Positions 39,094 to 47,566 of a DNA stretch of 64,000 nucleotides are shown piece by piece (positions within the stretch are counted from its first letter, which is position 1; each line of letters begins with the position of its first letter). Origin of the DNA: AC-43 sp963728855 (GTDB taxonomy: Bacteria; Actinomycetota; Actinomycetes; Mycobacteriales; Micromonosporaceae). Under the pieces are notes generated by a model. That model was not told the DNA's origin. It worked only from the letters and a program-made list of their open reading frames with translations, and did no database searches. The translations under genes were made by a program, and so were the position numbers. The stretch is taken from contig CAVSLN010000001.1 in the NCBI GenBank assembly GCA_963728855.1, forward strand, positions 496,001 to 560,000. The letters run 5' to 3'.

Positions 39094-39207
39094 GGACTGC
39101 GGCCTGATGTTGGCCGTGCGGATGCGACTAGGGGCGCGACCGGGGATGCGACCGGCCTCGCAACCGATCCAGGGACCGGCGGCCGGGTGTCTGCGGTTGA
39201 CGGTCCG

Positions 39208-41715
39208 TCAGGGTGCGTGTCGGGTACGCCGCCGCGCCGCCTGCTCGATCCCGGTGGGTGGGGTGTCGGTGTCCGGCCGGGCCACGGCCGCCCGCAGGGC
39301 GGTGACCTCACCGACCTCCGGTCGGGGTGGGCGGGTGATCAGGGTGAACGCCGCCGTCTCCCGGGAGTTGACCACCAGTCGGGCGGCGGCGTGGAACGCG
39401 TCCAGGTGGGACAGGTCGTGCTCGTCGAGTTCGGGCAGGGTGTGACGGGCCAGCTGGTGGGCGTCTTCGGGGGAGACGTTGAAGAACAGCTTGTTCCGCG
39501 CGTTGGCGGAGAGGGCAAGGACGGTCTCCCGGGGGAACTGGGCCAGGTCCTGGTGGGCGAGGACGAAGGACAGCCGGTAGCCGCGGGCCTCGGCGAGCAT
39601 GTCAGCCACCGACCCGGCCAGGTTCAACACGTTGTGACATTCGTCGATGTAGCAGGTGGCGTCGCGGCGCCGGTCCTCGGGGATGGCGGCGCGGGCGGTG
39701 GCGGCCTGCCAGATGCTGGCCAGGACAAAGGAGCCCATCAGTTTGGCGGTCTCCTCCCCGATCTGCCCCTTCGGGAGGCGGGCGATCAGGATGCCGCCGT
39801 CCAGGGTCTGGCCCATGTCGAAGCTGGAGTGGGCCACCCCGATGGTGTTACGCACGAAGTCGCGCAGCAGAAAGCTACGCAGCCGGGCCAGGACCGGGGC
39901 GATGACCTGCGCCCGAAGTGGCGAAGGGCTGGTTTCGTACCAGTCCCAGAAGCCGCGTAGCCCCTCCGGGTCGTCCAGGTCGGCCAGGAACGGCGCCCGA
40001 AACTGCTTGTCCTGCAACAGCGACGGCACCAGCGTCAGCGTGGCGTTGGCCCTGCGCATCAACGTCAGGCAAGCCACGCGCAGCACGTCGTCGATGCGTG
40101 GCCCCCAGAAGCGTTGGAAGATCCGGCCGAAGATGGACACGATGTTGTCCACCACCAAGTCGTCGTCGAACCCCGCGAGGGGGTTAAGGGTGGCGCCGCG
40201 GGTCTGGTCCGGGTCGATCAGGACGAGCCGGTCGGCGAACCTGGCCGGCAGCCGGGCCAGCAGATCCGTGGCGGTGTCACCCTTGGTGTCCACCAGGGCC
40301 ACGCCCCGGCCGGCATAGATGTCGTCGAGGATCATGTTGACCTGCGTGACCGACTTACCCGAGCCGGTCGCGCCGATGATGTGCACGTGATGCCGCGCGT
40401 CCACCGTGGACAGGGCCACCGAGTGGCCGCCGACCTGCGCCCGGCCCAACGTCTTCGCGTCCCGCCCACCCGACGGCACAGCCACCGGCGCGGGCATCGA
40501 CTTCGCCCGTGCCCGGTCCAACCCGGGCACCGCCAGATCCGTCGGCAGACCGGCCAGCACCGCAAGCTCCGGCGCGCACGCCACAAACCCGCGCCGCAGC
40601 GACCACGAGGCCAGCACCGCCGCCGGGTGACGCATCCGCAGCCGCCGTAGCCGGTTGCGGCCGGTGTACACCCCGTACGCCGACGCGATCCCCTGCGACA
40701 ACGCCCGCAGCCGGGCCTGCGGCCGGGATCCTCCGCGGGTCCTGCGCCGAGACTGGATTCCTTCTGCCGACGTTGCGTCCCTGGTCGGGGTCTTGGTGAC
40801 GCCGTAGCGGATGGCGACCTCCCACTGCGGGTGCAGGCTCTTGTCCACCGCGGCCCGCGCGTCCCGGTCCCTTATCGGGTCAGCAACCGCGGGCCGGGTT
40901 GCGTGCGTGGCGCCCGGACCCGGGGTGATGAGGTCGAGAGCACCGCGCAGCCACGTGGTCGGGTCCAGCAGGCCGCGGGAGGCGCGGCCGGTCCGCAGCA
41001 AGGTGGCGCCGCGGCGCAGCCGGGCGAGCTGGCGGGGTGTGGCGGGCCGGGCCAGGACCTGTACGCACGCGGCCTCCGTGTTGGCCAGGTGGGCGGCGGC
41101 CTGAAGCAGGGGCCGCATCGGGTCGGCCTCGTGCTCCATTTGGAGCGGATACCAGGCGGGCAGTACCGCACCCAGCGCCCCGCCCTCGGCCGGCACGCCG
41201 GAGGCCAGGGGTGGGGTCGGGTCGGTGATGTCGGCGGCGGCGCCGGGCCACGCGGCCCGTACCGCCGCGGCCACCAGCGTGGCCGGCAGGGTGCCCGGTA
41301 CCCAGCAGCCGACGCTCAGTTGCCGCCCCGACCACCGGTACTGCATGACCACGTGCGGGGTGCCGTAGAGCAGGCGGCGCCAGGTGGAGGGGGTGAGCAG
41401 TTCGGACAGGTTGGCCCAGAACACCCCCGCCCCGGCCGGGTCGACCTCCGGTGGTGGGGTGATGGTGACCAGCCGGGCGTGGCGGGTCCACCGGGCCTGC
41501 CGCCACCGGGCTACCGCCAGCACCACCACCTGGAGGGCCAGCAGCACCGCGACGGCGACCAGGGCCAGCCACGGCCGCTCCCGCACCCACGACACCGCGT
41601 GCATGATCGACCCTGGCCAGTGGGGGCGCAGCGTGCCCGGCAACGGCAGCGGCGCGGGCGACCGCGACGGCGATGGTGTGACGGGCGTGTGCGCCCACCC
41701 GGTTATGCCGCCCAC
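39208..41715 (-). CDS. Type IV coupling protein, TraD/VirD4-like ATPase
   Basis: 835 residues. The GTG at 41715 has AGGAG 6 bp upstream and overlaps the VirB4 stop. A membrane helix (LALVAVAVLLALQVVVLAVA) lies near the N-terminus. ATPase core: HIIGATGSGKSVTQVNMIL (Walker A), GVALVDTKGDTA, CYIDECHNVLNL (Walker B) and SFVLAHQDLAQF. It would link the relaxosome DNA to the secretion channel. Downstream, after a spacer, is the replication-relaxation gene. Complete and in one frame. Confidence 0.9.
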   Translation of the reverse strand: MGGITGWAHTPVTPSPSRSPAPLPLPGTLRPHWPGSIMHAVSWVRERPWLALVAVAVLLALQVVVLAVARWRQARWTRHARLVTITPPPEVDPAGAGVFWANLSELLTPSTWRRLLYGTPHVVMQYRWSGRQLSVGCWVPGTLPATLVAAAVRAAWPGAAADITDPTPPLASGVPAEGGALGAVLPAWYPLQMEHEADPMRPLLQAAAHLANTEAACVQVLARPATPRQLARLRRGATLLRTGRASRGLLDPTTWLRGALDLITPGPGATHATRPAVADPIRDRDARAAVDKSLHPQWEVAIRYGVTKTPTRDATSAEGIQSRRRTRGGSRPQARLRALSQGIASAYGVYTGRNRLRRLRMRHPAAVLASWSLRRGFVACAPELAVLAGLPTDLAVPGLDRARAKSMPAPVAVPSGGRDAKTLGRAQVGGHSVALSTVDARHHVHIIGATGSGKSVTQVNMILDDIYAGRGVALVDTKGDTATDLLARLPARFADRLVLIDPDQTRGATLNPLAGFDDDLVVDNIVSIFGRIFQRFWGPRIDDVLRVACLTLMRRANATLTLVPSLLQDKQFRAPFLADLDDPEGLRGFWDWYETSPSPLRAQVIAPVLARLRSFLLRDFVRNTIGVAHSSFDMGQTLDGGILIARLPKGQIGEETAKLMGSFVLASIWQAATARAAIPEDRRRDATCYIDECHNVLNLAGSVADMLAEARGYRLSFVLAHQDLAQFPRETVLALSANARNKLFFNVSPEDAHQLARHTLPELDEHDLSHLDAFHAAARLVVNSRETAAFTLITRPPRPEVGEVTALRAAVARPDTDTPPTGIEQAARRRTRHAP

Positions 41716-43547
41716 GACGGCTCCTGCTGCTCGTCGGCGTCGGGTTCGCCCATGTCGGCGACCCCCGTCGCGCAGAGAAGATGTTCTCGGGGTGAGGCCA
41801 CCACCTGGAACCCGCACCGCAAAGATCCGCCAAGAAGCAGACCCTGTCCCTTACCGGCGGCCAGCAGGACCCGGGCCTCCCCGGCGGTCAGGGCGAACGC
41901 GTTGGTGATCGCCTCGATGGCCTGCGGTGCCTGGCGCATCAGGATCTGGGTGGCGGCGTTGCTGACCACCGCACGGCCCAGGTCGCTGCCCAGCACGTCG
42001 GCGGCGTCCTGCGTGACCACCGACAGGCCGGCGTGCCGTTTGCGGGCGGCCTTCGCCAGCCGGTTGAGGAACTTGGCGCCTTCCCCGTCACGCAGCAGCG
42101 TCCACGCTTCATCGACAACGACCAGCCGCCGCTGGGGCGGCGGTGGGCGTCGGTCGCGGAGGTCCGCGGTGGTGCTGGTGGGTGCGTCGACGTCGCGCCA
42201 GATCGCGTCCAACGCAAGGAGCATGCCGGCGGGGCGTAGCTCGTCGGGCAGCAGCCGGGTCGACCACACCACGAGCTGCCCGGTGGGGGTGACCGTGGAC
42301 GGGCCGTCGAAGAGGTCTTTGAACGAGCCGTACGTCCACGGGGACAGCCGGTCGGCCAGCAGCTGCGCTTGCGGGTCGGTGGAGGCGGCCAGGGTGGCGG
42401 CCAGGTCACGCAGCAGCGGCGCGGGCCTGCTCCAGGTGGCCGGGTCGTTGTTGATCCCGGCCACGGCGTAGGTGGCGTTGACGGCCTTGTCCAGCACGGC
42501 CGGGGACACCGGCTCGGCCAGCAGCACGCAGATCAGGGTGTGCAGGAACAGTTGTCGCCGTACCAGCGCGTCACGCTGACGGTCGGCGGCGGGGATGTCG
42601 AACGGGTTGAGCCGTACCCCGGGCGCGCCCAGCCGCGCGATGGTGCCGCCGATCGCTTTGGCCAGCCGCGGGTACTCGTCTTCGGGGTCGATGACGGCGA
42701 CCGCGATGCGGTCGTAGAGGGATCGCAGGATCTCCAGTTTGATCAGATAGGACTTGCCGGCGCCGCTTCTGGCGAGGATGACGGAGTTGTGGTTGTGCTG
42801 GGACCAGCGGTCCCACCAGACGATGCCGGCTGAGTCGGTGTTGTGCCCGTACAGGACGCCGCCGGGGGGTGGGGCCTGGCCGGGCAGCGGGGCGGGCATG
42901 TCCGCCGAGCCGAGGGGGAAGGCCATGGCGAGGGCGTCGGTGTCGAAGACCCGCCGCATGCCCAGACCGTCGTGCCCCAGCGGCAGGGTGGAGGTCCAGC
43001 CTTGAAGCTGGCGCCAGGTGGCCGGCTGGGTGTCCAGCAGCACACTGGCGGCGGCGGCGCGGACCTCGGCGACGGCCTGGATGAGGTCGTCTTGGGTGGG
43101 GGCGTGCACGGTCAGGTACATGCCGACCCGGAACAGCCGCACCTGCCCCCGGGCCAGCCGCTCGGCGAGTTCGGCGGCGTCTTCGGCGGCGGCGTCGGTG
43201 GTGGGGTCACCGAGGCGTCCCTTGTCGGCGTCGAGGCGGCGGGAGGATTCCAGCCGGGCGCGTTGGCGCTTGAGCCGGTTGGCCGCGGTGACGGCGGGCA
43301 TGGGTTCGATGTGCATCGCCGCGTCGAGGCGGCCGGGCCAGGACAGCAGGGCATCCAGCCAGGCCAGGCCGACCTCGGTGGGGTAGCCGGTGACGATGAG
43401 GGTGGCGGCCCAGCCGTCCCCGACCCGGATCATCGAGGGCAGCACGTCGACGCCGGCCGGTCCGACGGCCACAGCGACCTGCGGTGAGCGAGGCTCGTGT
43501 GCCGACGCGTCCTTTCGCCGCCGGACTCTGCTCAACAGGCCGATCAT
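41703..43547 (-). CDS. VirB4-like conjugation ATPase
   Basis: 614 residues from the ATG at 43547, with GGAGG 6 bp upstream. Walker A in VILARSGAGKSYLIKLEIL, VAVIDPEDEYPRLAKAIGG, Walker B LVVVDEAWTLL, and VVTQDAADVLGSD. Matches VirB4/TrbE-type ATPases that energise the type IV channel. The frame runs upstream through the PrgI-like C-terminus without a stop, so a PrgI-VirB4 fusion cannot be excluded; the strong RBS and ATGA context favour separate genes. Confidence 0.92.
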   Translation of the reverse strand: MIGLLSRVRRRKDASAHEPRSPQVAVAVGPAGVDVLPSMIRVGDGWAATLIVTGYPTEVGLAWLDALLSWPGRLDAAMHIEPMPAVTAANRLKRQRARLESSRRLDADKGRLGDPTTDAAAEDAAELAERLARGQVRLFRVGMYLTVHAPTQDDLIQAVAEVRAAAASVLLDTQPATWRQLQGWTSTLPLGHDGLGMRRVFDTDALAMAFPLGSADMPAPLPGQAPPPGGVLYGHNTDSAGIVWWDRWSQHNHNSVILARSGAGKSYLIKLEILRSLYDRIAVAVIDPEDEYPRLAKAIGGTIARLGAPGVRLNPFDIPAADRQRDALVRRQLFLHTLICVLLAEPVSPAVLDKAVNATYAVAGINNDPATWSRPAPLLRDLAATLAASTDPQAQLLADRLSPWTYGSFKDLFDGPSTVTPTGQLVVWSTRLLPDELRPAGMLLALDAIWRDVDAPTSTTADLRDRRPPPPQRRLVVVDEAWTLLRDGEGAKFLNRLAKAARKRHAGLSVVTQDAADVLGSDLGRAVVSNAATQILMRQAPQAIEAITNAFALTAGEARVLLAAGKGQGLLLGGSLRCGFQVVASPREHLLCATGVADMGEPDADEQQEPSWAA

Positions 43548-44492
43548 CGGTGGCCTCCGCGTGGCGTGGACCGGTGTGTCGGGGGTGGTGCGGGGCCAGC
43601 TCGCGTCGCTGTACTGGTACGGGTCGCTCGCCGCGGCGAGAACCGCCGTGGTGGTGGGGCCGTCGAGGATCTGGGTGGATACGCCGAGGGCGGACAGCGA
43701 CGCCGCGCACTGGTCAGCGGCCCGGCGTGCCTCGACGGTGGGGGCGGGTCCGCCGGTGGCCGTGTGGGCGATGGTGATGGTGCGCTGCAACGGGTCGCGT
43801 TGCTCGGCGATATCGAGGAGGAAGTCGGCGTAGTCCAGGGCGGCGTCCGCGAGGGCCGGGTTGTGCAGGGTCTGGGCGGTGTCGATGATGCGCAGGGCGT
43901 GTCCGGTCAGGTCGAGCGCGGCGGGTGGAGATGACCACCTGCACCGGTCCGGTCAAGCTGTTGAGCCAGCGGGCGTAGCCGGCGACCAGGGCGGCCTGCT
44001 CGTCGGCGGTGCGTAGGTCGACGTTGACGGTGGACGTGGCGACCAGGGCCACCGCGGTGGTGCCGGTGGTGATGGTGCCGTCGGCGCCGATCGCCCCGGC
44101 AGGGAGGTTCAGCGGCGCCGGCACTGGGGCGGGTGGGCCGGTCGGGGTGGGCGCCCAGGCCGGTGGCTGACTGGCGGCGGTCGGGGTGAGCCGGTGCGGG
44201 CGCGCCGGTGCATGATCGCGGCGAGGAGCCAGCGGTCCAGGCTCAGCCCGTCGCGGCGGCCCAGGGCCAGGGCCACCGTGACCCCGGCGAACGGGATCAC
44301 GGCCAGGCCGAAGATGGGCAGCGGGACGATGCGGGCCAGGGACTGCCAGGCCAGCCAGAAGATCGCGGCGGCGGCGGCGAGGATGGCGACCTGCCGGCCG
44401 GTCAGATTGAACATGATCTTGTCGGGGGCGTCGACGTTGGCGGGAACGCGTGCCACAAAGTACTCATTCGAACGATCGTTGGCAGGGCTCAC
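43544..44492 (-). pseudogene. PrgI/VirB3-like transfer protein, frame disrupted
   Basis: N-terminal PrgI domain: FVARVPANVDAPDKIMFNLT, two helices (VAILAAAAAIFWLAWQSLA; LPIFGLAVIPFAGVTVALAL), GRRDGLSLDRWLLAAIMHRR. The frame shifts at a C run near 44198-44200 (then PHRLTPTAASQPPAWAPTPT, PAPLNLPAGAIGADGTI, TSTVNVDLRTADEQAALVAG, YARWLNSLTGPVQVVIST) and again near 43923 (then LDLTGHALRIIDTAQTLHN). This long C-terminal extension is typical of actinobacterial PrgI-family proteins. The native start may be missing because a recombinase element sits directly upstream. Confidence 0.75.
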
Positions 44493-44746
44493 TGGTTGTC
44501 ACTCATCCTTTCCATCCGTGGCGGGGCCGGCGGCTGCGGGTTCTGGGCGGCCGGTGGCGGGGCGGCCGATTGACGTTCTTCTGTGACGCAGATGGTGTGC
44601 GGATTCGGATGCCGCAGGAGTGGACGGATCGGGGCCCGGAGCCGGCTGCCGAGCGGGTGTCGGTGGAGACGCTTGCTGCGTTGCGCGCCCTGTTGGACGT
44701 GATCGCGTGTCGTGGTCGAGACTCCAGCGGCGAGGGTGGATCATGA
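44450..44746 (+). CDS. DUF5372-like small protein
   Basis: 98 residues from GTG, or shorter. The recognisable part is VVTHPFHPWRGRRLRVLGGR, LTFFCDADGVRIRMPQEWTD and SVETLAALRALLDVIA, matching DUF5372, a family found beside serine recombinases of this type. The first 15 codons overlap the antisense prgI start, so the native start is uncertain and may lie near 44495. Function unknown, probably a recombination accessory. Confidence 0.65.
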   Translation: MPQSTHSNDRWQGSLVVTHPFHPWRGRRLRVLGGRWRGGRLTFFCDADGVRIRMPQEWTDRGPEPAAERVSVETLAALRALLDVIACRGRDSSGEGGS

Positions 44747-45006
44747 ACACGTGGCGACGTGATGTGACCAGACGGCGGTGGCCGGAGATGGTGACTGGTG
44801 CCCGGGTACGCGATGGAGACGGCCGGCGATGCGGCCTCGTCGACGGGGCCTGGGCGTGTGCTGGCGCCGGTGTCGTTCGCGGTCGCGGTGATGGCGTTGG
44901 CGAACATGCTCGAGGCGCATATGGCCGGGAAGCACATGGACCAGGCGCACCGGGTCGGGTCGCATCAGGCCGCGACTGGCGGGTCTGTTGGCGGGGTGTG
45001 CAGTGA
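44743..45006 (+). CDS. Small ORF between DUF5372 and recombinase, frame doubtful
   Basis: ATG at 44743 overlaps the previous stop, and the stop at 45006 overlaps the recombinase GTG, the expected operon arrangement (87 residues). The middle of this frame is glycine/arginine-rich and unlike protein. A second frame reads METAGDAASSTGPGRVLAPV and VMALANMLEAHMAGKHMDQA, which looks better, so two compensating indels are possible. Confidence 0.4.
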   Translation: MNTWRRDVTRRRWPEMVTGARVRDGDGRRCGLVDGAWACAGAGVVRGRGDGVGEHARGAYGREAHGPGAPGRVASGRDWRVCWRGVQ

Positions 45007-47495
45007 ACGGCGAGCAGAAGATCACTGCCAGGCACCGCAACCGCAGCGCGGTGGTCTACATCAGACAGTCGACGTTGGTGCAGGTCCGCGACCACACCGA
45101 GTCGACCGCGCGGCAGTACGACCTGGCGCAGCGGGCGGTGCAGCTGGGCTGGTTGGCGTCGGACGTGGTGGTGCTCGACGAGGATCTCGGGGTGTCCGGG
45201 ACGTTCGGCAAGGCCCGGTCGGGGTTTCGGGAGCTGGTCTCGCGGGTGTGCCTGGGCGGTGTGGGTGCGGTCTTCGGGTTGGAGGTCTCGCGGCTGGCCC
45301 GCTCGTCGGCGGAATTCGCCCGGCTGCTGGAGTTGGCCCGGCTCACCGACACTCTGGTGATCGACGGCGACGGGGTCTACGACCTGTCCGATGTCAACGA
45401 CCGGCTGCTGCTGGGGTTGAAAGGCACCCTCTCGGAGGCCGAGCTCCACCTGATCGCCAGCCGGTTGCACGGGGCGAAGCTGGCCGCCGCTGGGCGGGGC
45501 GAGCTGCGGTTGCCGCTGCCGATCGGCTACACCCGCGACGCCGACGGCCGGTGCGTCAAGGACCCCGATGGGCAGGTCCAGGCGGCGGTGGCCGATGTGT
45601 TCGCCGCGTTCGCGGCGACCGGCTCGGCCTACGGTGTGGTCGGCGCGTTCGCCGGACGCGGTTTCCCGTTTCGGGTCTACGGCGGGGTCTGGGCCGGGCA
45701 GCTGCGGTTTAGGCCGCTGATCCACGCCCGGGTGGTGCAGATCCTTTCCAACCCCGTCTACGCGGGCGCCTACGCCTACGGCCGCCGCCGCGTGGTGCAC
45801 CGGGTCGATCCGGACGGCACCGTGCGCGAGGGCTCCCGCAAAGTGACTCGCGCCGAGTGGCTGGTGCTGATCAAAGACCACCACGAGGGCTACCTCACCT
45901 GGGCGGACTACCTGGACAACGAGGCCAAGCTGGCCGCCAACCACACCCGGGCGCACGGCCGGCCGCCGCGGGAGGGTGAGGCGTTGTGCCAGGGCGTCAT
46001 CCACTGTGGCGTGTGCGGCCAGCCGATGGGCACGCAGTACCGGTTCGACAAGTACTGCTTCTACGACTGCCTGGCCGCCCGCCGCGACCACACGCACCAG
46101 CCCGGCTGCCGCGGCATCTCCTCGCGCACCGTCGACCCAGCCGTCGAGCAGGCGTTCCTGGCCGCCGTGGCACCCGAGCAGATCCGGCTGGCTCTGGCCG
46201 CGGCCGAGGAGGTCGCCGCCCGGCACACCCGCACACACCACGCCGCCGAGCTGGCGGTGCAACGCGCCCACTACGAAGCCGACCGGGCCGAACGCACCTT
46301 CACCGAGGTCGAGCCGGGAAACCGCCTCGTCGCCCGCACGCTGGAGAACCGCTGGGAAACGAAACTCGCCGCGCTCGTCGAAGCCGAGCTCGCCCTCCAG
46401 CAGGCACAGGCGGCCAACCCGCCGGTGCCCGAACACGACCGGCTGGCGGCCATCGCCGCCGACCTGCCCAGACTGTGGCGGGCACCGGCCACCAGCCCCC
46501 GAGACCGCAAACGGTTGCTGCGTACCCTGATCGCCGACGTCATGGTGATGCCCGGCGACGATGATGACCACGCCGTCATCGGCATCCGCTGGCACACCGG
46601 CGCCACCCAGCAGATCACCGTCGCCCGCTACGGACCCGGCCGCACCCCCGCCGAAGTGCTGGACTTCATCCGCGCCCGCTCGGCCACCACTGCGGACGCG
46701 GACCTGGCCGCCGAGCTCAACGCCGCCGGCTACCGCACCGGCCGCGGCCGGTCCTTCGACGCCGTGGCGGTGCACCGCGCCCGCAACCTCAACGGCATCC
46801 GCGCCCCACGCAGCACCGGCACCTGCCACGACGGCGAGCTGACCGTCAAACAACTGGCCACCAGACTCGGCATCACCATCTCGGCCGTCTACGACTGGAT
46901 CACCACGGGACGCCTCGACGCCCACCGCACCCGCGCCGGCCGCTGGCACATCCCCTTCGACGACCGTGTGCAAGCTCGCTGCAGCGAACTGGTTGCAGCC
47001 TCCCCGCATCTGGGCCGCCCCAACCGCAACTTCGACACCCCAGCCCCTGGCGAGATCACCGTCGGTGACCTCGCCGGCCGACTCGGCATCAGCGCCGCCG
47101 CTGTCCTCGGCTGGATCCACACCGGCAAGCTGCCCGCCCACCGCACCCCGGTCCAGCGGCACTGGCGCATCCGCTTCGACGACACCGTCGAAGCACACTG
47201 CCGCGGACTCATCGCCACCTCGGTCCGCCTCAGCGTGCACCAGCACGGCGGGCTGGTCGCCTGCCAGGGCGAACTGACCATCCGCCAACTGCGCGACAAG
47301 CTCGGCATTAGCCGCGGCGCCGTGCTGGCCTGGATCCACTCCGGCAAGATCCCCGCCCACCAAACTACGCAGGGTTACTGGCACATCCCCTGGAACCCCG
47401 CCATCGAGGCCCACTGCTGCGAGCTGAGCGAAACAGCGCTCAACCTGCGCCGCAAGCAACCAACCCAACGAACAGACGCGGAGAGTGCAGTATGA
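45003..47495 (+). CDS. Large serine recombinase with three C-terminal excisionase-like HTH modules
   Basis: 830 residues from GTG at 45003. The resolvase domain has nucleophile S23 in VVYIRQSTLVQV, and GLEVSRLARSSAEFARLLEL. Then a Recombinase domain (VQILSNPVYAGAYAYGRRR), a zinc ribbon (CGVCGQPM ... YDCLAARRDHTHQPGC) and a coiled coil. After about residue 610 come three MerR/Xis-like HTH repeats, each 'GELTVKQLATRLGI ... WIxTGxLxAHRT ... WHIPFDD', beginning GELTVKQL, GEITVGDL and GELTIRQL. The repeats are separated by about 65-75 residues. It would catalyse integration or excision of this element; the built-in HTH array may supply directionality or target choice. Confidence 0.9.
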   Translation: MNGEQKITARHRNRSAVVYIRQSTLVQVRDHTESTARQYDLAQRAVQLGWLASDVVVLDEDLGVSGTFGKARSGFRELVSRVCLGGVGAVFGLEVSRLARSSAEFARLLELARLTDTLVIDGDGVYDLSDVNDRLLLGLKGTLSEAELHLIASRLHGAKLAAAGRGELRLPLPIGYTRDADGRCVKDPDGQVQAAVADVFAAFAATGSAYGVVGAFAGRGFPFRVYGGVWAGQLRFRPLIHARVVQILSNPVYAGAYAYGRRRVVHRVDPDGTVREGSRKVTRAEWLVLIKDHHEGYLTWADYLDNEAKLAANHTRAHGRPPREGEALCQGVIHCGVCGQPMGTQYRFDKYCFYDCLAARRDHTHQPGCRGISSRTVDPAVEQAFLAAVAPEQIRLALAAAEEVAARHTRTHHAAELAVQRAHYEADRAERTFTEVEPGNRLVARTLENRWETKLAALVEAELALQQAQAANPPVPEHDRLAAIAADLPRLWRAPATSPRDRKRLLRTLIADVMVMPGDDDDHAVIGIRWHTGATQQITVARYGPGRTPAEVLDFIRARSATTADADLAAELNAAGYRTGRGRSFDAVAVHRARNLNGIRAPRSTGTCHDGELTVKQLATRLGITISAVYDWITTGRLDAHRTRAGRWHIPFDDRVQARCSELVAASPHLGRPNRNFDTPAPGEITVGDLAGRLGISAAAVLGWIHTGKLPAHRTPVQRHWRIRFDDTVEAHCRGLIATSVRLSVHQHGGLVACQGELTIRQLRDKLGISRGAVLAWIHSGKIPAHQTTQGYWHIPWNPAIEAHCCELSETALNLRRKQPTQRTDAESAV

Positions 47496-47539
47496 AAACC
47501 CATCGGGATGCGGGCGCGTAGGTCGGTGTCGGCGGTCAT
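47496..47539 (-). pseudogene. Orphan gene start cut by the recombinase element
   Basis: After the trbL-like stop, GGAG and an ATG at 47539 begin a frame MTADTDLRARIP. It is not completed: the recombinase element starts within about 40 bp. It may be the original 5' end of the prgI-like gene (compare FVARVP at the start of the remaining prgI frame) or of another lost gene. Confidence 0.45.
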
Positions 47540-47566
47540 GGCGAAGGCTCCGATCTGGACGGTGGG

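Larger units (their letters stand above)
44450..47500 (+). mobile_element. Serine-recombinase element inserted in the transfer operon
   Basis: A plus-strand three-gene unit (DUF5372-like, small ORF, large serine recombinase) lies between trbL-like and prgI-like genes, which are otherwise adjacent in such operons and read the other way. Genes overlap by ATGA and GTGA. The ends are approximate: the left lies close to the prgI start (about 44450-44500), the right just after the recombinase stop (47495). Terminal repeats not identified; serine-recombinase elements often lack long ones. Confidence 0.7.
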
